This document shows, piece after piece, positions 52,352-59,785 of a DNA stretch of 64,000 bases. The notes beneath the pieces are model-generated. The model was not told where the DNA came from. It did not search any database and worked only from the letters and a program-made list of their open reading frames with translations. Position numbers and translations under genes: made by a program. Origin of the DNA: Neisseria lactamica NS19 (GTDB lineage: Bacteria > Pseudomonadota > Gammaproteobacteria > Burkholderiales > Neisseriaceae); the NCBI GenBank assembly GCA_000193795.2, contig AEPI01000039.1, positions 1 through 64,000 on the forward strand, given 5' to 3'. Each line of letters begins with the position of its first letter. The stretch's first letter is position 1.

Positions 52352-52634
52352 TTTTCAGACGGCCTTTCGTGTACCAGTTCTGCCAGCCCTCAATTTGGAT
52401 TTCGAGCTTTTGACAGTATTCACCGTAGCGCACGGCATGGTTCAAGAGTTGTTCGGGTGAGCCGCCGGTCGGACGCTCGGGGCGTTCGTATTTGACCAGC
52501 AGCCCGGTAGATACAGGTGGCAAATCCACTGTCGGTACGGTTTTAATCGGGGTATCCGAAGGCACGGTTGTAGAGGTGCAGGCTGTTAGAGCCGATACTG
52601 TTAAAACCATTGCCGTCTTTTTTAATCGTGTCAT
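52344..52634 (-). CDS. Rz1-like outer-membrane spanin lipoprotein
   Basis: A 96-residue lipoprotein with signal peptide and lipobox at MVLTVSALTAC (cysteine 19), followed by a proline-rich stretch (PTVDLPPVS) typical of o-spanins and an additional helical C-terminus. Its first 92 bases overlap the 3' end of the Rz-like gene in another frame, the classical nested Rz/Rz1 arrangement. It would join with Rz to fuse inner and outer membranes at lysis. Confidence 0.8.
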   Translation of the reverse strand: MTRLKKTAMVLTVSALTACTSTTVPSDTPIKTVPTVDLPPVSTGLLVKYERPERPTGGSPEQLLNHAVRYGEYCQKLEIQIEGWQNWYTKGRLKND

Positions 52635-52932
52635 GCGTTTGCTCCTGTAAAGTGTTTTTGGTTTTATCCAGTTCGCTCAGGGCGGATGCCAGCTCAATGC
52701 TTTGACGCTGCGCGAAGTCATGCCAACGCTTCGTTTCCGCCTGCGCTTTTTTAAGCTCGTCGGCGTATTGTTTGGCTGCCGCCTTTGACGAGTTTTGGTA
52801 GGCGGTAATCAGGGCGGTTTGCTTGGCATCGGCTTTGTCGGCGGCATAGTGATAGCCGTTTAGCCAAATGCCCAAAACAATCAATGCACGCCATGCCAAT
52901 GCCGATTTGTTTTTGTACAAAAAGTCAATCAT
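52543..52932 (-). CDS. Rz-like inner-membrane spanin
   Basis: A 129-residue i-spanin candidate with one N-terminal membrane helix (WRALIVLGIWLNGYHYA) and a periplasmic coiled coil (KQYADELKKAQAETKRWHDFAQRQ in parts). Size and topology fit lambda Rz. ATG 52932 gives the membrane start MIDFLYKNKS; an earlier in-frame start adds only seven residues. It overlaps the holin candidate by eight bases and hosts the nested Rz1 gene at its 3' end. Confidence 0.78.
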   Translation of the reverse strand: MIDFLYKNKSALAWRALIVLGIWLNGYHYAADKADAKQTALITAYQNSSKAAAKQYADELKKAQAETKRWHDFAQRQSIELASALSELDKTKNTLQEQTHDTIKKDGNGFNSIGSNSLHLYNRAFGYPD

Positions 52933-53263
52933 TGCCGCTCCATTCTTCCGCATTCGCGGATTTTTTGATTTCTGCCAACTGCGGTACGGCGGCGATGCCG
53001 CGTTTGATTAATGCATACCCGCCGACCATCGCGCCGTATGCCCACCAAAGCCATTCGGGGGCATCAGCGGTTTGCGAGAACTTATAAGTCATAGAAGCGG
53101 CTGCCACGTTTGCCCATAGTTTGGTATGGCTGATTTTTCCTGTGGCCGGATTAGAGACCAAGCCGCCCAGCCATCGGAAAAAGGCAGTTATTTGCGACGC
53201 TTTTTTTTGGCTGCGCGTTTCGCGGCGGCTACCCCGCTCTTGCGGTGGGCTTGCGTCCAACAT
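52925..53263 (-). CDS. Holin candidate
   Basis: A 112-residue frame with two hydrophobic segments, ANVAAASMTYKF and EWLWWAYGAMVGGYALIK, a phrase common in small phage membrane proteins (SNPATGKISHTKLWANVA), and a charged C-terminus. Position between lysozyme and spanins makes it the likely holin. The start is doubtful: the first ATG (53263) gives a long basic leader and overlaps the 57-residue frame at 53188-53361 out of phase, and the true start may be internal (a non-ATG codon near 53180). Confidence 0.6.
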   Translation of the reverse strand: MLDASPPQERGSRRETRSQKKASQITAFFRWLGGLVSNPATGKISHTKLWANVAAASMTYKFSQTADAPEWLWWAYGAMVGGYALIKRGIAAVPQLAEIKKSANAEEWSGND

Positions 53264-53361
53264 CCCTGAGTCGGCATGGCGTAGCGAATGCCTAGGTCGC
53301 TGTGGCTGAAATCGGGCTGCATGGCTGCGGTCATTAGGGCGATGAGTGACTTTTTTGACAT
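53188..53361 (-). CDS. Small basic phage protein (57 residues)
   Basis: A short frame with a good ribosome site (AAAGGGAGACAAACC before the ATG). It starts MSKKSLIALMTAAMQPDFSH and ends in a strongly basic tail (AAKKKRRK). It has one cysteine and no membrane helix. It lies 13 bases after the lysozyme gene on the same strand and overlaps the holin candidate by 76 bases out of phase. A run of eight A near its end could slip to the other frame. No family recognised. Confidence 0.6.
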   Translation of the reverse strand: MSKKSLIALMTAAMQPDFSHSDLGIRYAMPTQGCWTQAHRKSGVAAAKRAAKKKRRK

Positions 53362-53374
53362 GGTTTGTCTCCCT

Positions 53375-53878
53375 TTAATCAGTGTTATCTGCAGACGCGT
53401 GAATCAGGTTTTGCGCCACACGGCGTACCCAGCCCTTGCCGAAAGAGGTGAACGTACCGAGCTTGGTATAAAAGACCAGACGCTCGGCGTTGAACCGCAA
53501 TAAAAGGTCGTTTTCGGGAAGGGAATTGATGGCTTTGAGGCTGATTTCGCCGATGATTCCGTCGTCCGCCACGCCTGCGGCGCGTTGCAGCATACGGGCG
53601 GCATTGCCGTAACCGTGGTTGACGCAGGCATCAAAAAATTGGAACGCGACCGCTTCTGGCATTTGGTCGGCGCAGTAACGCTCCCAAAACGCCTTGCGGT
53701 AAATGCCGATAGCCTGTTCGCGGGTCATGGCGCGCATCGAACCGGTAAAGCCGTTTGCCATTGCGGTACGCTTGGTGATGCCCCGGTTGGTCTCGCCGCC
53801 GGGGTCTTGAGGATGGTTGACGTAACCGCCCTCGTGGGAGAGGACGCGCTCAATGAATTGGTTGAATTTGTCTGACAT
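53375..53878 (-). CDS. Phage lysozyme, glycoside hydrolase family 108
   Basis: A 167-residue GH108 muramidase (N-acetylmuramidase) with the catalytic glutamate in RVLSHEGGYVNHPQDPGGET near residues 12-31 (split here for length: HEGGYVN then DPGGETNRGIT), followed by FWERYCADQMPEAVAFQFFDACVNHGYG in parts and GVADDGIIGEISLKAIN, a predicted peptidoglycan-binding end. No signal peptide, so release needs the holin. Its ribosome site (CAGGGA) lies in the 3' arm of a perfect 16-base hairpin (53882-53921), which should limit translation. Confidence 0.9.
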   Translation of the reverse strand: MSDKFNQFIERVLSHEGGYVNHPQDPGGETNRGITKRTAMANGFTGSMRAMTREQAIGIYRKAFWERYCADQMPEAVAFQFFDACVNHGYGNAARMLQRAAGVADDGIIGEISLKAINSLPENDLLLRFNAERLVFYTKLGTFTSFGKGWVRRVAQNLIHASADNTD

Positions 53879-53881
53879 GGA

Positions 53882-53921
53882 AAAATCCCTGTATTGAGGT
53901 TGAAATCAATACAGGGATTTT
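53882..53921 (-). promoter_or_regulatory. Hairpin covering the lysozyme ribosome-binding site
   Basis: A perfect inverted repeat, AAAATCCCTGTATTGA (53882-53897 on plus) and TCAATACAGGGATTTT (53906-53921), with an eight-base loop, starting four bases upstream of the lysozyme ATG. On the transcript the AGGGA of the ribosome site is in the stem. It could instead, or also, be a DNA dyad bound by a Mor/C-type activator. Confidence 0.65.
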
Positions 53922-54032
53922 AGGAAAGGTCGTCTGAATGGGCTTTTAATGGAGGTTAAAAGCAAAAAACGGCGATGCGGGCAGATAATACGCACAGAAC
54001 ACCGGAGCAGCCGGAATGCCGGAGTGTCCTAA
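53922..54032. other. Gap upstream of the lysis genes
   Basis: About 110 bases that should contain the late (lysis) promoter for the leftward block. I see no near-consensus promoter, consistent with activator-dependent expression by the phage Mor protein. Confidence 0.35.
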
Positions 54033-54063
54033 ATGCCGTCTGAAGATTTCAGACGGCATTTTT
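54033..54063. terminator. Uptake-sequence terminator in the phage control region
   Basis: ATGCCGTCTGAA and TTCAGACGGCAT with a three-base loop, followed by a T-run in the plus direction and reading as an A-rich start in the other. It ends the repressor transcript before the lysis genes. Confidence 0.8.
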
Positions 54064-54308
54064 TATTTTTCAAATAGCTCTTTGCTGATTGCTTGGTAAT
54101 CTACTTCCTTTTCAGTTGGATTTACCGTATCTGCATAGGCTTCTACCAAAGAAAACACACCAGCTTGGCTTAGATAATGCACTTTTACCGCCTTAGCTAA
54201 TGCCGAAGCCAAAGGTTCGGGAATTTCGATATTGTTCTGGATGGCTGCCTCTTTAACGATTTCTTCCGCTCGCTCACCCCATTTGATTTGTTGTTCAAAG
54301 TCAAACAT
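54063..54308 (-). CDS. Small phage protein downstream of the repressor
   Basis: An 81-residue acidic protein (FDFEQQIKWGERAEEIVKEA at the start) with predicted alpha-helices and no recognised family. It is 28 bases after the repressor gene on the same strand, so it is co-expressed with the repressor in the lysogen and might modulate it or supply immunity; this is inference from position. The product ends near an uptake-sequence terminator. Confidence 0.65.
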   Translation of the reverse strand: MFDFEQQIKWGERAEEIVKEAAIQNNIEIPEPLASALAKAVKVHYLSQAGVFSLVEAYADTVNPTEKEVDYQAISKELFEK

Positions 54309-54336
54309 AAGACTGTCTCCATTTTGGGTTTAAAAA

Positions 54337-54774
54337 TCACGCTGTTTTATGCGTGGCTGAAACTTGAGTATTTTCTGCTGCTTTTTTCTCTGCCCTGCGC
54401 GCAACCATCAGAATCATTTCACGGTCGGCAGCTGCCGCTTCGCGGAACAGGGCAAGCAACTCCTCCTCATCTTCTTTCAGACGGCCTCCCAATATTCCTG
54501 AAATCGACTCGCCCAGTTTCGGTAAATGCTCTATTGCCGCACCCAACCGGATAAGCCCTCCTGTCATCAGATAGTTCCAATCAATCGACAAGTCATTTTT
54601 ATTGGCAAAAGCACGAAGTTCAGTCTCGGGAAACTCGAACCGCCTTCTTTTTCTACTAAACGTTTTTGGATTGATACCGATTAATTCGGCAAAGTCTTTG
54701 TCTGTTTGGACACCCAAAATCTCTTTGGCTCTATTTAATTTTCTTTCGTAATCAACCGCTTGATTGGTTCCCAT
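54337..54774 (-). CDS. Phage repressor with N-terminal helix-turn-helix
   Basis: A 145-residue CI-like repressor. The N-terminal part has a helix-turn-helix with TDKDFAELIGINPKTFSRKRR near residues 24-44 and an LRAFANKNDLSIDWNYLMTGG block near 50-72, as in phage repressors of the Bacteriophage CI (PF07022) type. The C-terminus is a coiled helix rich in Ala/Glu, without the Ser/Lys self-cleavage site, so induction by RecA is unlikely. ATG 54774 is chosen since the earlier in-frame ATG (54798) lies inside the operator palindrome. It faces the rightward early genes across a pair of palindromic operators. Confidence 0.85.
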   Translation of the reverse strand: MGTNQAVDYERKLNRAKEILGVQTDKDFAELIGINPKTFSRKRRRFEFPETELRAFANKNDLSIDWNYLMTGGLIRLGAAIEHLPKLGESISGILGGRLKEDEEELLALFREAAAADREMILMVARRAEKKAAENTQVSATHKTA

Positions 54775-54789
54775 AAAAAACACCTTGCA

Positions 54790-54830
54790 AAATCTCATTT
54801 TGAGATTAAAATAATCTCAAAATGAGATTT
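54790..54830. promoter_or_regulatory. Twin palindromic operators between repressor and early genes
   Basis: Two 15-base palindromes, ATCTCATTTTGAGAT (54792-54806) and ATCTCAAAATGAGAT (54814-54828), mirror each other about an AAAAT centre, so the whole 41 bases form one 18-base perfect inverted repeat. Centres are 22 bases apart, two helical turns. This is the expected operator of the adjacent repressor and/or gp16-type proteins and should overlap both divergent promoters. Confidence 0.8.
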
Positions 54831-54875
54831 AAATCTTATTAATCGTATTTAATTGTAGCATAAGGAGCTGAAAAA

Positions 54876-55052
54876 ATGGTGCTAACTGCCGAACAGGTAA
54901 AGGAAAAATTCATTAAAGAAGGTAAGACTTTTTCGTCTTGGGCGAAAGAAAATGGCTTCCGCCCTAATGAGGTTTATCAGGTCGTGAACGGAGCCAGCAA
55001 AGCCAAGTACGGGCGAAAGCATGAAATTGCCAAGTTATTAGGTATGAAGTAG
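54876..55052 (+). CDS. Phage regulator, BcepMu gp16-type (copy 1)
   Basis: A 58-residue protein with AAGGAGCTG just before the ATG. Its sequence (LTAEQVKEKFIKEGKTFSSW, then AKENGFRPNEVYQVVNGASK and KHEIAKLLGMK) matches the BcepMu gp16 family, small helix-turn-helix proteins related in position to Ner of Mu. Ner-type proteins repress the lysogenic promoter during lytic growth. A second copy follows at 55216. First rightward early gene after the operators. Confidence 0.8.
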   Translation: MVLTAEQVKEKFIKEGKTFSSWAKENGFRPNEVYQVVNGASKAKYGRKHEIAKLLGMK

Positions 55053-55215
55053 GAGTTGAGAAATGAAACTTAAATATAAACAAGCTGATGTGCAATTTAA
55101 ACGATTCAAATCCCAACCGGAGAAATTGAGATTTCCAGAAAGTCAAAAAACTATTGACGATGTAAAAGTAGGTTTCCGAGAGCGCGACGAGACGATTAAG
55201 GAAAGGAGCTTAAAC

Positions 55216-55392
55216 ATGACATTAACACCAGCGCAAGTGAAAGAAAAATTTAAAAATGACGGCATAACATTTTCCGGTTGGGCAAGGGCAAACGGTTACC
55301 GTCCGCAAGAAGTAATCCGTGTATTAAACGGTTTCTCTAAAGCAAGTTACGGCAAGGGGCATGAAATTGCCAAGAAGCTGGGACTGAAATAA
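55216..55392 (+). CDS. Phage regulator, BcepMu gp16-type (copy 2)
   Basis: A 58-residue paralogue of copy 1 (LTPAQVKEKFKNDGITFSGW, then ARANGYRPQEVIRVLNGFSK and KGHEIAKKLGLK), about two-thirds identical, with AAAGGAG nine bases before the ATG. An in-frame ATG at 55063, also with an AGGAG, would add 51 residues (starting KLKYKQADVQFKRFKSQPEK) that are not part of the family. Both a short and a long product are possible. Two gp16 copies side by side are unusual and suggest a duplication after acquisition, or two regulators with different targets. Confidence 0.75.
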   Translation: MTLTPAQVKEKFKNDGITFSGWARANGYRPQEVIRVLNGFSKASYGKGHEIAKKLGLK

Positions 55393-55403
55393 GGAGGATG
55401 CGG

Positions 55404-55697
55404 ATGGCGGTAAGTAAAAAGGCGCAGCGGCTGTTGCGGGTGTTTTTGGCGATGGACGCGCATCCGATAATCGGCATCAGCAATAAGGAGCTTTCAGACG
55501 GCCTGGGGCTGACGGCGACGCAGGTGAGCCGGGATTTGGAAGACCTGACGGCAGCCGGGCTGGCGGTACGGCTGGACAACGGCAACTATGCCTACAGCGT
55601 GCGGACGCTGCAGATTTCGGAACGCTTCCGGCAGCAGCAGGAAAGGCTGACGGCGAAGCTGAAAGAGATACACGACCGCACCAGCAATGTCTGGTAA
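55404..55697 (+). CDS. Winged-helix DNA-binding protein
   Basis: A 97-residue protein with an IclR/MarR-like winged helix: SKKAQRLLRVFLAMDAHPI as helix 1, SNKELSDGLGLTATQVSRDLEDL as the helix-turn-helix near residues 26-49, and AGLAVRLDNGNYAYSV as the wing. The C-terminus is a helix. ATG 55404 is chosen because AAGGAGG is six bases before it and would abut ATG 55398. It is likely an early regulator of the phage; its target is unknown. Just downstream of the two gp16-type genes. Confidence 0.8.
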   Translation: MAVSKKAQRLLRVFLAMDAHPIIGISNKELSDGLGLTATQVSRDLEDLTAAGLAVRLDNGNYAYSVRTLQISERFRQQQERLTAKLKEIHDRTSNVW

Positions 55698-55747
55698 TCC
55701 AAAATGGACGCCAGCGTCCATTTTGAAACAACGGAAAAGGAAAAAAC

Positions 55748-56608
55748 ATGGAAGCAGAAATTTTAGGGCACACGGTTGATGTTTCGTCTGCCGAATTGGC
55801 CTTACACAGTGCAAATGTAATGGCGAAATTTGCCAACGGTGAAACTTATAACGAGGCTATCTGGATTGAGCGTGGCCGTTTTGCGGTACGCCAAACGATG
55901 GAAGGGATGTTTGAATTGGGACGCGCACTCATCATTATTAAAGAACATACCCCGCACGGTAGGTTTCGTGAAATTGCGGAGCATGAATTTGGCCTACACA
56001 CTCGAGAGGTAACCAGATTGATGAACGCCACGCTGCGTTTCATTGACCCAAAAATGAAAGCAGCCCAACCAAAGTTGATGGATTTGGGCAAATCCAAGTT
56101 GCTCGAACTCTTAGTTGAAGATGACGACTCACTCATCGAACTGGCGGAAGGAGGCGACATCAACGGCCACACGCTGGACGACATTGACCGTATGACCCGC
56201 AACGAACTGCGCGTCGCCCTGCGCGAAAGCCGCGAAACGGCGGAAGCGAAAGACAAGGTGATTGCCGATAAAAATAAAAAGATTGACGAGTATGCGGAAA
56301 AACTGGAACGCAGCAAGAAAACGGTCAAAGAGCCGGAAGCGGAAGATGTGGGCAGCGAGCTGGCTTTGAACCTTTCGACATTGACGGTGGGTATCCGTTC
56401 GCAAATCAGCCGTCTGAAAGATTTGTTCGAGCAGATGAATGCACACGGAACAGCGCACGGTTTGGATCACCGCGCCGGTCAGGTTGGGGCATTGAACCAA
56501 ATCATTCTCGACTGCGAAATTTTGCGGGAAAACTTCAATCTGCCGGCACATGCTCCGGAAACGGTGAAACCGGAATGGCTGCCGTCTGAACAGCAGGAGG
56601 CGGAATGA
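55748..56608 (+). CDS. DUF3102 phage protein
   Basis: A 286-residue protein with a DUF3102-like N-terminal half (ERGRFAVRQTMEGMFELGRALIIIKEHTPHGRF in parts near residues 40-72, then HEFGLHTREVTRLMNATLRF near 76-95) and a coiled-coil middle (KDKVIADKNKKIDEYAEKLE). DUF3102 proteins occur next to transposases of Mu-like phages and plasmids; they are presumed DNA-binding but uncharacterised. Its stop overlaps the transposase start (ATGA), so expression is coupled. AAGGAAAA precedes the ATG. Confidence 0.8.
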   Translation: MEAEILGHTVDVSSAELALHSANVMAKFANGETYNEAIWIERGRFAVRQTMEGMFELGRALIIIKEHTPHGRFREIAEHEFGLHTREVTRLMNATLRFIDPKMKAAQPKLMDLGKSKLLELLVEDDDSLIELAEGGDINGHTLDDIDRMTRNELRVALRESRETAEAKDKVIADKNKKIDEYAEKLERSKKTVKEPEAEDVGSELALNLSTLTVGIRSQISRLKDLFEQMNAHGTAHGLDHRAGQVGALNQIILDCEILRENFNLPAHAPETVKPEWLPSEQQEAE

Positions 56609-58383
56609 ATGCGGCTCTTTTGGAGCGGCTGGCGGCAGTCGGCCAACAGGCTGCGCGGCTCGACAGAGGCAAACGCAGCGCGTATTTGAAACAACAGGCA
56701 GGAGAATTGAATATGAGTTTGGCAGCTTTATACCGCAAGCTGGAAGCGGTGGCGGTGAAACCCGAGCGCAAACGGCGCAGCGATGCGGGCAAGACGGAGC
56801 TGAAGCCGGAAGAAGCCAAATGGATTTCGGCGGTTTTGGTGGAGGCGATGAGGCGCAACGGCAAGCGGTTGATGTCGGTGCGGCAGGCGGTGGAAATGCT
56901 GCGAGCTAACGGAAAAATCGAGGCGGCGCGGATTGATGGGGAAACCGGGGAAGTCATCCCCCTTTCTGAAAACACCATTATCCGTGCCCTGCGCGAATAC
57001 AAGTTGCACCCCGACCAGCTTTTGCAGCCCGACCCCGTCAGCCGCATGAAATCGGAACACCCGAACCATTGTTGGCAAATCGACCCGAGTTTGTGCGTTT
57101 TGTATTACCTGCCGCGCCAGGGCAAGGATACGGGGCTGCGGGTGATGAAGGAAGAGGAGTTTTATAAAAACAAGCCGAAAAACGTCGTCAAAATCGAAAA
57201 CGACCGCGTCTGGCGGTACACGGGGACAGACCATGCCTCCGGCACGATTTCGGTGCGTTATTACTTCGGTGGAGAAACCAGTGCGAACCTCTGTGATTTT
57301 TTCATCTACATGATGCAGGTGAAAAAAGATATTGGAAAAGACCCGTTTCGCGGCGTACCGCGCATGGTCATGCTTGACCCGGGCAGCGCGAATACTTCGG
57401 CGGCGTTTAAAAATTTGTGCAAGTCGTTGGATGTGCACGTGCAAATCAACAAGCCGGGCAATCCGCGTGCCAAGGGACAAGTCGAGAAAGCCAACGATAT
57501 TGTCGAGACGGCATTTGAGAGCGGACTGCGCTTTACCGAGGTACACGACATCGAACAGCTCAATGCTTTATCGGAACGCTGGATGCGTTACTACAACGGT
57601 ACGCAAAAGCACAGCCGCCACGGCATGACCCGTTATCAGGCGTGGAACAAAATCAAACCCGAACAGCTCATCCTGCCGCCGCCTGCGGAGTATTGCCGAG
57701 AGCTTGCCATCAGCGCGCCGAAAGAGGCGAAAGTCTCGGCGGATTTGGAAATCCGTTTCGGCGGGCGGGTATATGGCGTGAAAGGCATCAAGGGGATTTT
57801 GGTCGGTCAGAAGGTTTTGGTTGGTAAGAATCCTTGGGAGGTAAACGGCGCGAGGGTCGCCACTTATGACGCGGAGGGTAACGAGGTTTGGGTATCCGTC
57901 CCCGAAGTGGTATTTGACGAGATGGGCTTCAGAGCCGATGCGGCAGTCATCGGGGCGGAATACAAAGCCCCTGCCGATACGGACGCGCAGCAGCATCGCA
58001 AAGAGCTGGACAAGCTGGCGATGGGTGCGGAAACGCTGGAGGCGGCAGCCGCCAAACGCAAAGGCAAGGCAGTTCCATTTGGCGGTGAAATCGACCCGTA
58101 CAAGCATCAGGAAGATACGCTCGCCGCGCGCAATACGCTCTTTATGCCCAAACAGGGACAGCAGATGGCGTACAACCGGATGGAGGTCTCGGAGCAGGTA
58201 TTGAGCAAGGTTGAAATCGCCAAACGCTTAAAACCCCGCGTCGAGGCAGACGGCGGCGACTGGAAACAGGCAGTGTCGGTCATCCTCAAATACTACCCCG
58301 ACGATGTGACCGAGGGCAGGCTGGAAGAGGCGTTTGAACGCATCCGGACAAGATGCCGTCTGAAACTTTTGAAAACCGGTTAG
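56605..58383 (+). CDS. Phage transposase A (DD35E, Mu/BcepMu type)
   Basis: A 592-residue transposase that integrates and replicates the phage by transposition. Catalytic residues fit DD35E: aspartate 160 in CWQIDPSLC, aspartate 258 in VMLDPGSANTS and glutamate 294 in AKGQVEKANDIVE. An N-terminal DNA-binding region (RLAAVGQQAARLDRGKRS, LAALYRKLEAV) precedes the core and a Mu-type C-terminal beta domain (VYGVKGIKGILVGQKVLV) follows. The frame is intact, so transposition might still be possible if the end sequences exist. It overlaps the DUF3102 gene and is followed nine bases later by the ATPase gene. Confidence 0.93.
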   Translation: MNAALLERLAAVGQQAARLDRGKRSAYLKQQAGELNMSLAALYRKLEAVAVKPERKRRSDAGKTELKPEEAKWISAVLVEAMRRNGKRLMSVRQAVEMLRANGKIEAARIDGETGEVIPLSENTIIRALREYKLHPDQLLQPDPVSRMKSEHPNHCWQIDPSLCVLYYLPRQGKDTGLRVMKEEEFYKNKPKNVVKIENDRVWRYTGTDHASGTISVRYYFGGETSANLCDFFIYMMQVKKDIGKDPFRGVPRMVMLDPGSANTSAAFKNLCKSLDVHVQINKPGNPRAKGQVEKANDIVETAFESGLRFTEVHDIEQLNALSERWMRYYNGTQKHSRHGMTRYQAWNKIKPEQLILPPPAEYCRELAISAPKEAKVSADLEIRFGGRVYGVKGIKGILVGQKVLVGKNPWEVNGARVATYDAEGNEVWVSVPEVVFDEMGFRADAAVIGAEYKAPADTDAQQHRKELDKLAMGAETLEAAAAKRKGKAVPFGGEIDPYKHQEDTLAARNTLFMPKQGQQMAYNRMEVSEQVLSKVEIAKRLKPRVEADGGDWKQAVSVILKYYPDDVTEGRLEEAFERIRTRCRLKLLKTG

Positions 58384-58392
58384 GAGAACGCG

Positions 58393-59538
58393 ATGAAACA
58401 GAGTTTTCAGAAAATCGGCAAATCCTATGCGGCGGCCGCCGCCGAAATCGGATGCAGCAAGCCGATGCTGGTGGCGGTGGTCAATCACGGGCAATGGCCG
58501 AAAAAAAACGCAGCCGAGCTGCGAAGGAAATTGAAACAATTTTTTGAAACGAATGGTGCGGAAATCCCGGCGAGCCTGAGAAACGAGCCGGAAGCCGCAC
58601 CTGCCCAAGCAACTGACGAAGACAAGGACAATGAGATGTTACTACGAAAAGCAACTTTAAACCAAGCGGCAAAACAACATTTTAGCCTATTCCGCGATCC
58701 GTTTAACGACGAAATCCAGTCTGCGGACGATGTGTATATGACATCGGATGTGCGCTATGTGCGCGAGGCAATGTTTCAGACGGCCTGCCACGGCGGTTTT
58801 GTGGCGGTGGTCGGCGAAAGCGGCGCGGGTAAATCCACACTGCGCGAAGACCTGCAAGACCGCATCAACCGCGAAGGCAGACAAATTATCCTGATCGAGC
58901 CTTATGTCTTGGCGATGGAGGACAACGACCAAAAAGGAAAAACGCTTAAGGCGGTACATATTGCCGAGGCCGTTTTGGAGGCGGTATCGCCCGGGACCGG
59001 CCCGAAACGCAGCCCGGAAGCACGTTTTAGACAAATCCACCGCGCATTGTCGGAAAGCGCGAAAGCAGGCAACAAACACCTGCTCTTGATTGAGGAGGCG
59101 CACGGTCTGCCGCTGCCGACCCTGAAACACCTGAAACGCTTTTTTGAGCTGAAAAACGGGTTTGAACGCCTGCTCGGGATTGTCTTAATCGGTCAGACGG
59201 AGTTGGCGCAAAAACTCAGCGAAAACAATCCTGCGGTGCGCGAGGTGGTGCAACGCTGCGAAGTGGTGACGCTCCTGCCGCTGACCGACGGCAAGCTCGA
59301 AGGCTACCTCAAGCACAAATTTGCCCGCGTCAATGCGGACATGGCGAAGATTTTAGACCAAAGCGCGATTGATGCGGTTGCCGAGCGTCTGACAGTCAAA
59401 AGCCGCACGAGCAAAGGATTGGAAACCAACAGCCTGCTCTATCCGCTGGCGGTCAACAACTTGGTGGCGGCAGCGATGAATCAGGCGGCGGAGCTTGGTT
59501 TTGAGATGGTTGACGGCGATATGGTGCGGGGGGTGTGA
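58393..59538 (+). CDS. Phage transposition ATPase B (AAA)
   Basis: A 381-residue AAA+ ATPase that selects target DNA and stimulates transposase A. The N-terminal helix-turn-helix (AAEIGCSKPMLVAVVNHGQWP in parts) is typical of Mu B. Walker A is VGESGAGKSTL near residue 140 and Walker B LLLIEEAHGLP near 232, with an arginine-finger region further on (LIGQTELAQKL). It is intact and lies nine bases after transposase A, AGGAGAACGCG before its ATG. Confidence 0.92.
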   Translation: MKQSFQKIGKSYAAAAAEIGCSKPMLVAVVNHGQWPKKNAAELRRKLKQFFETNGAEIPASLRNEPEAAPAQATDEDKDNEMLLRKATLNQAAKQHFSLFRDPFNDEIQSADDVYMTSDVRYVREAMFQTACHGGFVAVVGESGAGKSTLREDLQDRINREGRQIILIEPYVLAMEDNDQKGKTLKAVHIAEAVLEAVSPGTGPKRSPEARFRQIHRALSESAKAGNKHLLLIEEAHGLPLPTLKHLKRFFELKNGFERLLGIVLIGQTELAQKLSENNPAVREVVQRCEVVTLLPLTDGKLEGYLKHKFARVNADMAKILDQSAIDAVAERLTVKSRTSKGLETNSLLYPLAVNNLVAAAMNQAAELGFEMVDGDMVRGV

Positions 59539-59539
59539 G

Positions 59540-59680
59540 ATGAAAAGAAACAAAATTGGACCGGCTGTTGTCATCGTATTGCTCTCCATCGTCATTGTGG
59601 TGCAGGCGGTAAGGGCAGAACCCTGCCGGCGGCATCCGCCCGTGCAGATAAACGAATACGACAAGGGACAGTACCGATGA
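59540..59680 (+). CDS. Small phage membrane protein (46 residues)
   Basis: A short frame starting one base after the B stop codon, in a different frame: MKRNKIGPAVVIVLLSIVIV, then AEPCRRHPPVQINEYDKG. It has one hydrophobic helix that could be a signal anchor ending at VRA-EP. The position right behind the transposition genes is common for small unknown membrane proteins in Mu-like phages. Function unknown. Confidence 0.5.
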   Translation: MKRNKIGPAVVIVLLSIVIVVQAVRAEPCRRHPPVQINEYDKGQYR

Positions 59681-59785
59681 AAACTGTGTGTCCGATTGTG
59701 GTTTGAAAAATACAAGCCCTTGATACGGCTATATATTTTTTACCCTTTTATTTTAATAACTGTTTGATTTATAAGGAAATCCGAA

